Source: Pseudohongiella spirulinae (GTDB taxonomy: Bacteria; Pseudomonadota; Gammaproteobacteria; Pseudomonadales; Pseudohongiellaceae). From it: DNA of 64,000 nt. Every line of letters starts with the position of its first letter. Position 1 is the first letter of the stretch. The notes under the pieces were generated by a model, which saw nothing but the letters and a program-made list of their open reading frames with translations, was not told the DNA's origin and made no database searches. The position numbers and the translations under genes were made by a program. The DNA lies in contig NZ_CP013189.1 in the NCBI RefSeq assembly GCF_001444425.1, forward strand, positions 2,852,001 through 2,916,000. Direction: 5' to 3'. This document shows, piece after piece, positions 62,399-64,000 of the stretch.

Positions 62399-63393
62399 TC
62401 GCCCGTAACTGCCGAATAATAAGAAGCTTCAGGTGCAAATTTATTTTGCGACCGCAAACCCAGACGGCGGAAAAGCTGTTGATCACTGCTTTCTTCCGGA
62501 AGCGGGGTGGTCAGCAGCTTCTCTCCATAAAAAATGGAATTGGCGCCTGCCAGAAAACACAGAGCCTGCATCTGATCATTCATCTGCTGACGACCTGCCG
62601 ACAATCGCACACAGGAGCGCGGCATAATGATTCGGGCGACAGCAATGGTACGTATAAAGTCGAATGCATCGATATCATCAACACTCTCCAGAGGCGTGCC
62701 TTTTACCTTGACCAGACTGTTTATGGGCACGCTTTCCGGGTGTACGGGCAAATTCGCCAGTTGCTGCAGCAGGCCAATGCGGTCCGACTCAACTTCGCCC
62801 ATACCCACAATCCCACCGCAACACACCTTCATACCAGCGTCGCGCACATTAGAGAGAGTTTGAAGGCGATCCTGATAGCTGCGTGTGCTGATGATGTCGC
62901 CATAATACTCAGGCGAGGTGTCCAGATTATGGTTGTAATAATCCAGCCCGGCCTCAGCCAGTGCCTGTGTCTGTTCCACCGACAGCGCACCCAGCGTCAT
63001 GCAGGTTTCCAGCCCCAATGCCCGGACCTGCTTGACCATCTCCAGCACCATCGGGAAATCACGCTCTGAAGGCTGCTTCCAGGCCGCGCCCATGCAAAAA
63101 CGCCCGGCCCCATGATCACGAGCGGCTTTGGCCTGCTCAACAACACGTTCTACAGCAACCAGCTTTTCCTTTAGAAGACCGGTGTTGTAGTGGCCACTTT
63201 GCGGGCAATACTTGCAGTCTTCCGGGCAGGCGCCGGTTTTTATCGACATCAGGGTGCTCAACTGGATGCTGTTGGGGTCAAAGAACTGTCGATGTACGGA
63301 CTGCGCCTGAAAAACCAGATCCATAAAGGGCAGTGTGTATAACGCGTGGATCTCATCTCGGCGCCAGTCATGGCGAGTAACGACTTGCTGCAT
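62395..63393 (-). CDS. bioB: Biotin synthase
   Basis: This 332-residue radical-SAM enzyme inserts sulfur into dethiobiotin. The CxxxCxxC cluster appears as [10 protein letters not shown], then [11 protein letters not shown] and [11 protein letters not shown] are conserved. It starts at ATG 63393, with AGGA 7 bases upstream. It heads the bioB-bioF-bioD operon. A BirA-type operator overlaps its promoter. Confidence 0.97.
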   Translation of the reverse strand: MQQVVTRHDWRRDEIHALYTLPFMDLVFQAQSVHRQFFDPNSIQLSTLMSIKTGACPEDCKYCPQSGHYNTGLLKEKLVAVERVVEQAKAARDHGAGRFCMGAAWKQPSERDFPMVLEMVKQVRALGLETCMTLGALSVEQTQALAEAGLDYYNHNLDTSPEYYGDIISTRSYQDRLQTLSNVRDAGMKVCCGGIVGMGEVESDRIGLLQQLANLPVHPESVPINSLVKVKGTPLESVDDIDAFDFIRTIAVARIIMPRSCVRLSAGRQQMNDQMQALCFLAGANSIFYGEKLLTTPLPEESSDQQLFRRLGLRSQNKFAPEASYYSAVTGE

Positions 63394-63444
63394 TGTTTTT
63401 CCTGTATCGCCTCTCAGGGCAATCTATACTCATAGAGCGTCGAC

Positions 63445-63472
63445 ATTCTAGTCATAACGACCTTTATGTCAA
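63445..63472 (-). promoter_or_regulatory. bioB promoter
   Basis: Minus strand: consensus TTGACA (63467-63472), 16-bp spacer, TAGAAT (63445-63450); start near 63438, giving a leader of about 45 bases. The -35 box lies inside the left half of the BirA operator. Confidence 0.75.
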
Positions 63473-63499
63473 CTTTTATATAGCCATTTAAGTTTACAA
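63466..63499. promoter_or_regulatory. BirA-type biotin operator
   Basis: Half sites ATGTCAAC (63466-63473) and GTTTACAA (63492-63499) are separated by exactly 18 bases, as in the TTGTAAAC-N18-GTTTACAA layout of E. coli. The right half is perfect and the left matches 6 of 8. Biotin-bound BirA would block the bioB promoter. It ends one base before the comF ATG. Confidence 0.8.
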
Positions 63500-63500
63500 T

Positions 63501-64000
63501 ATGCCCGACAAATTCTGGCCCAAAAACCTCCGTCAAAGACTGCACAGACTGTCAGGCGAACCCTGCCTGATTTGCCTGGAGAGTGCCGTGACAGCCTGCG
63601 GCGTCTGCAGACATTGCCTGGATATCCTGCCCTGGCAACCACCCGGCTGCATCCGATGCGCCGTCATCGTCCCTGACAGCACCAGTGCCGCCCCGCTCTG
63701 TAATCGCTGCGCCGAGGAGAGTCCGGCATTCGACAGTTGTCACGCCGTGTTCAGTTACGAATCGCCGATAGACTCACAAATACGGCAATTTAAAGATCTA
63801 CAGGGGTTTCGGGCAGCCAGATCGCTGGGTGAACTGTTGGCTATCAGCTTTAAGTCTCATTACCGGATCAACAGCCTTCAACCACCCGATCTGCTGGTGC
63901 CCGTACCACTTCACACTGACCGGCTCAGGCGCAGGGGCTTCAACCAGGCGAAGCTGTTGGCTGACGCCGTTCATAAATTCACCCGGATACCTGTGCTGAT
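63501..64000 (+). CDS. comF: ComF-family phosphoribosyltransferase-like protein (partial, 3' end outside window)
   Basis: The open frame from ATG 63501 runs to the window edge (166 codons). It has an N-terminal zinc-binding double-zinc-ribbon region (CLICLES, CGVCRHCL, CIRC, CNRC) and begins the phosphoribosyltransferase-like part (LLVPVPLHTDRLRRRGFNQA). ComF/GntX proteins act in DNA uptake or gluconate-related roles in different bacteria. There is no ribosome site before the ATG, because the BirA operator fills that space. Confidence 0.88.
   Translation, partial: MPDKFWPKNLRQRLHRLSGEPCLICLESAVTACGVCRHCLDILPWQPPGCIRCAVIVPDSTSAAPLCNRCAEESPAFDSCHAVFSYESPIDSQIRQFKDLQGFRAARSLGELLAISFKSHYRINSLQPPDLLVPVPLHTDRLRRRGFNQAKLLADAVHKFTRIPVL

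Overview
The window looks like the chromosome of an aerobic, probably marine, oligotrophic gammaproteobacterium. Gene order around rpsO-truB-rbfA-infB-nusA-rimP-tRNA-fMet-tRNA-Leu-secG-tpiA-glmM-folP-ftsH and carAB-dapB follows the Gammaproteobacteria. The fpr/LysR pair, the PA2778/PA2779 pair and two PQQ enzymes recall Pseudomonas and Pseudohongiella/OM182-type relatives; this taxonomic guess is inference. There are no rRNA genes, insertion sequences, prophage genes or CRISPR arrays. Coding density is very high, and many genes overlap by 1-4 bases.

Layout. 1-6.6 kb: a truncated RND/MMPL exporter, a secreted redoxin, ferredoxin-NADP reductase divergent from a FinR-like LysR gene that overlaps a second RND exporter. 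6.6-16.1 kb: an inositol-phosphatase-family enzyme, a 2OG-Fe(II) oxygenase, a PQQ dehydrogenase with a C-terminal haem domain downstream of a large hybrid sensor kinase, and a divergent second PQQ dehydrogenase with an N-terminal haem domain. 16.1-27.3 kb: an SLC13 permease, pirin with a divergent LysR gene, an esterase, phospholipase A1, the PA2778/PA2779 pair, an MscS channel, an amidohydrolase and an orphan DesK-type kinase. 27.3-30.8 kb: a phosphonate-type ABC importer (phnD-phnC-phnE-phnE) without C-P lyase genes. 30.8-35.8 kb: a small P-loop kinase, a YeeN/YebC protein, and a DTW - YjdM-like - GGDEF/EAL operon.

35.8-57 kb is core information processing, on the minus strand except yhbY: pnp, rpsO, truB, rbfA, infB, nusA, rimP, tRNA-fMet, tRNA-Leu(GAG), secG, tpiA, glmM, folP, ftsH, greA, carB, carA, dapB. 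57-58.5 kb: an ECF sigma factor and a DUF3379 membrane protein. 58.5-64 kb: an acyl-CoA dehydrogenase, bioD, bioF, bioB, and the start of comF on the plus strand.

The most informative non-coding signals are: a BirA-type operator over the bioB promoter that ends one base before comF; intrinsic terminators in the leaders of carA and greA; tandem terminators between tRNA-fMet and rimP; an initiator tRNA with a U1-U72 mismatch; and a perfect 16-bp ACGT palindrome upstream of the acyl-CoA dehydrogenase. I found no clear-cut novel multi-gene defence or mobile system. The best candidates for undescribed biology are the PA2778/PA2779 pair with MscS, and the kinase/double-PQQ-dehydrogenase block.
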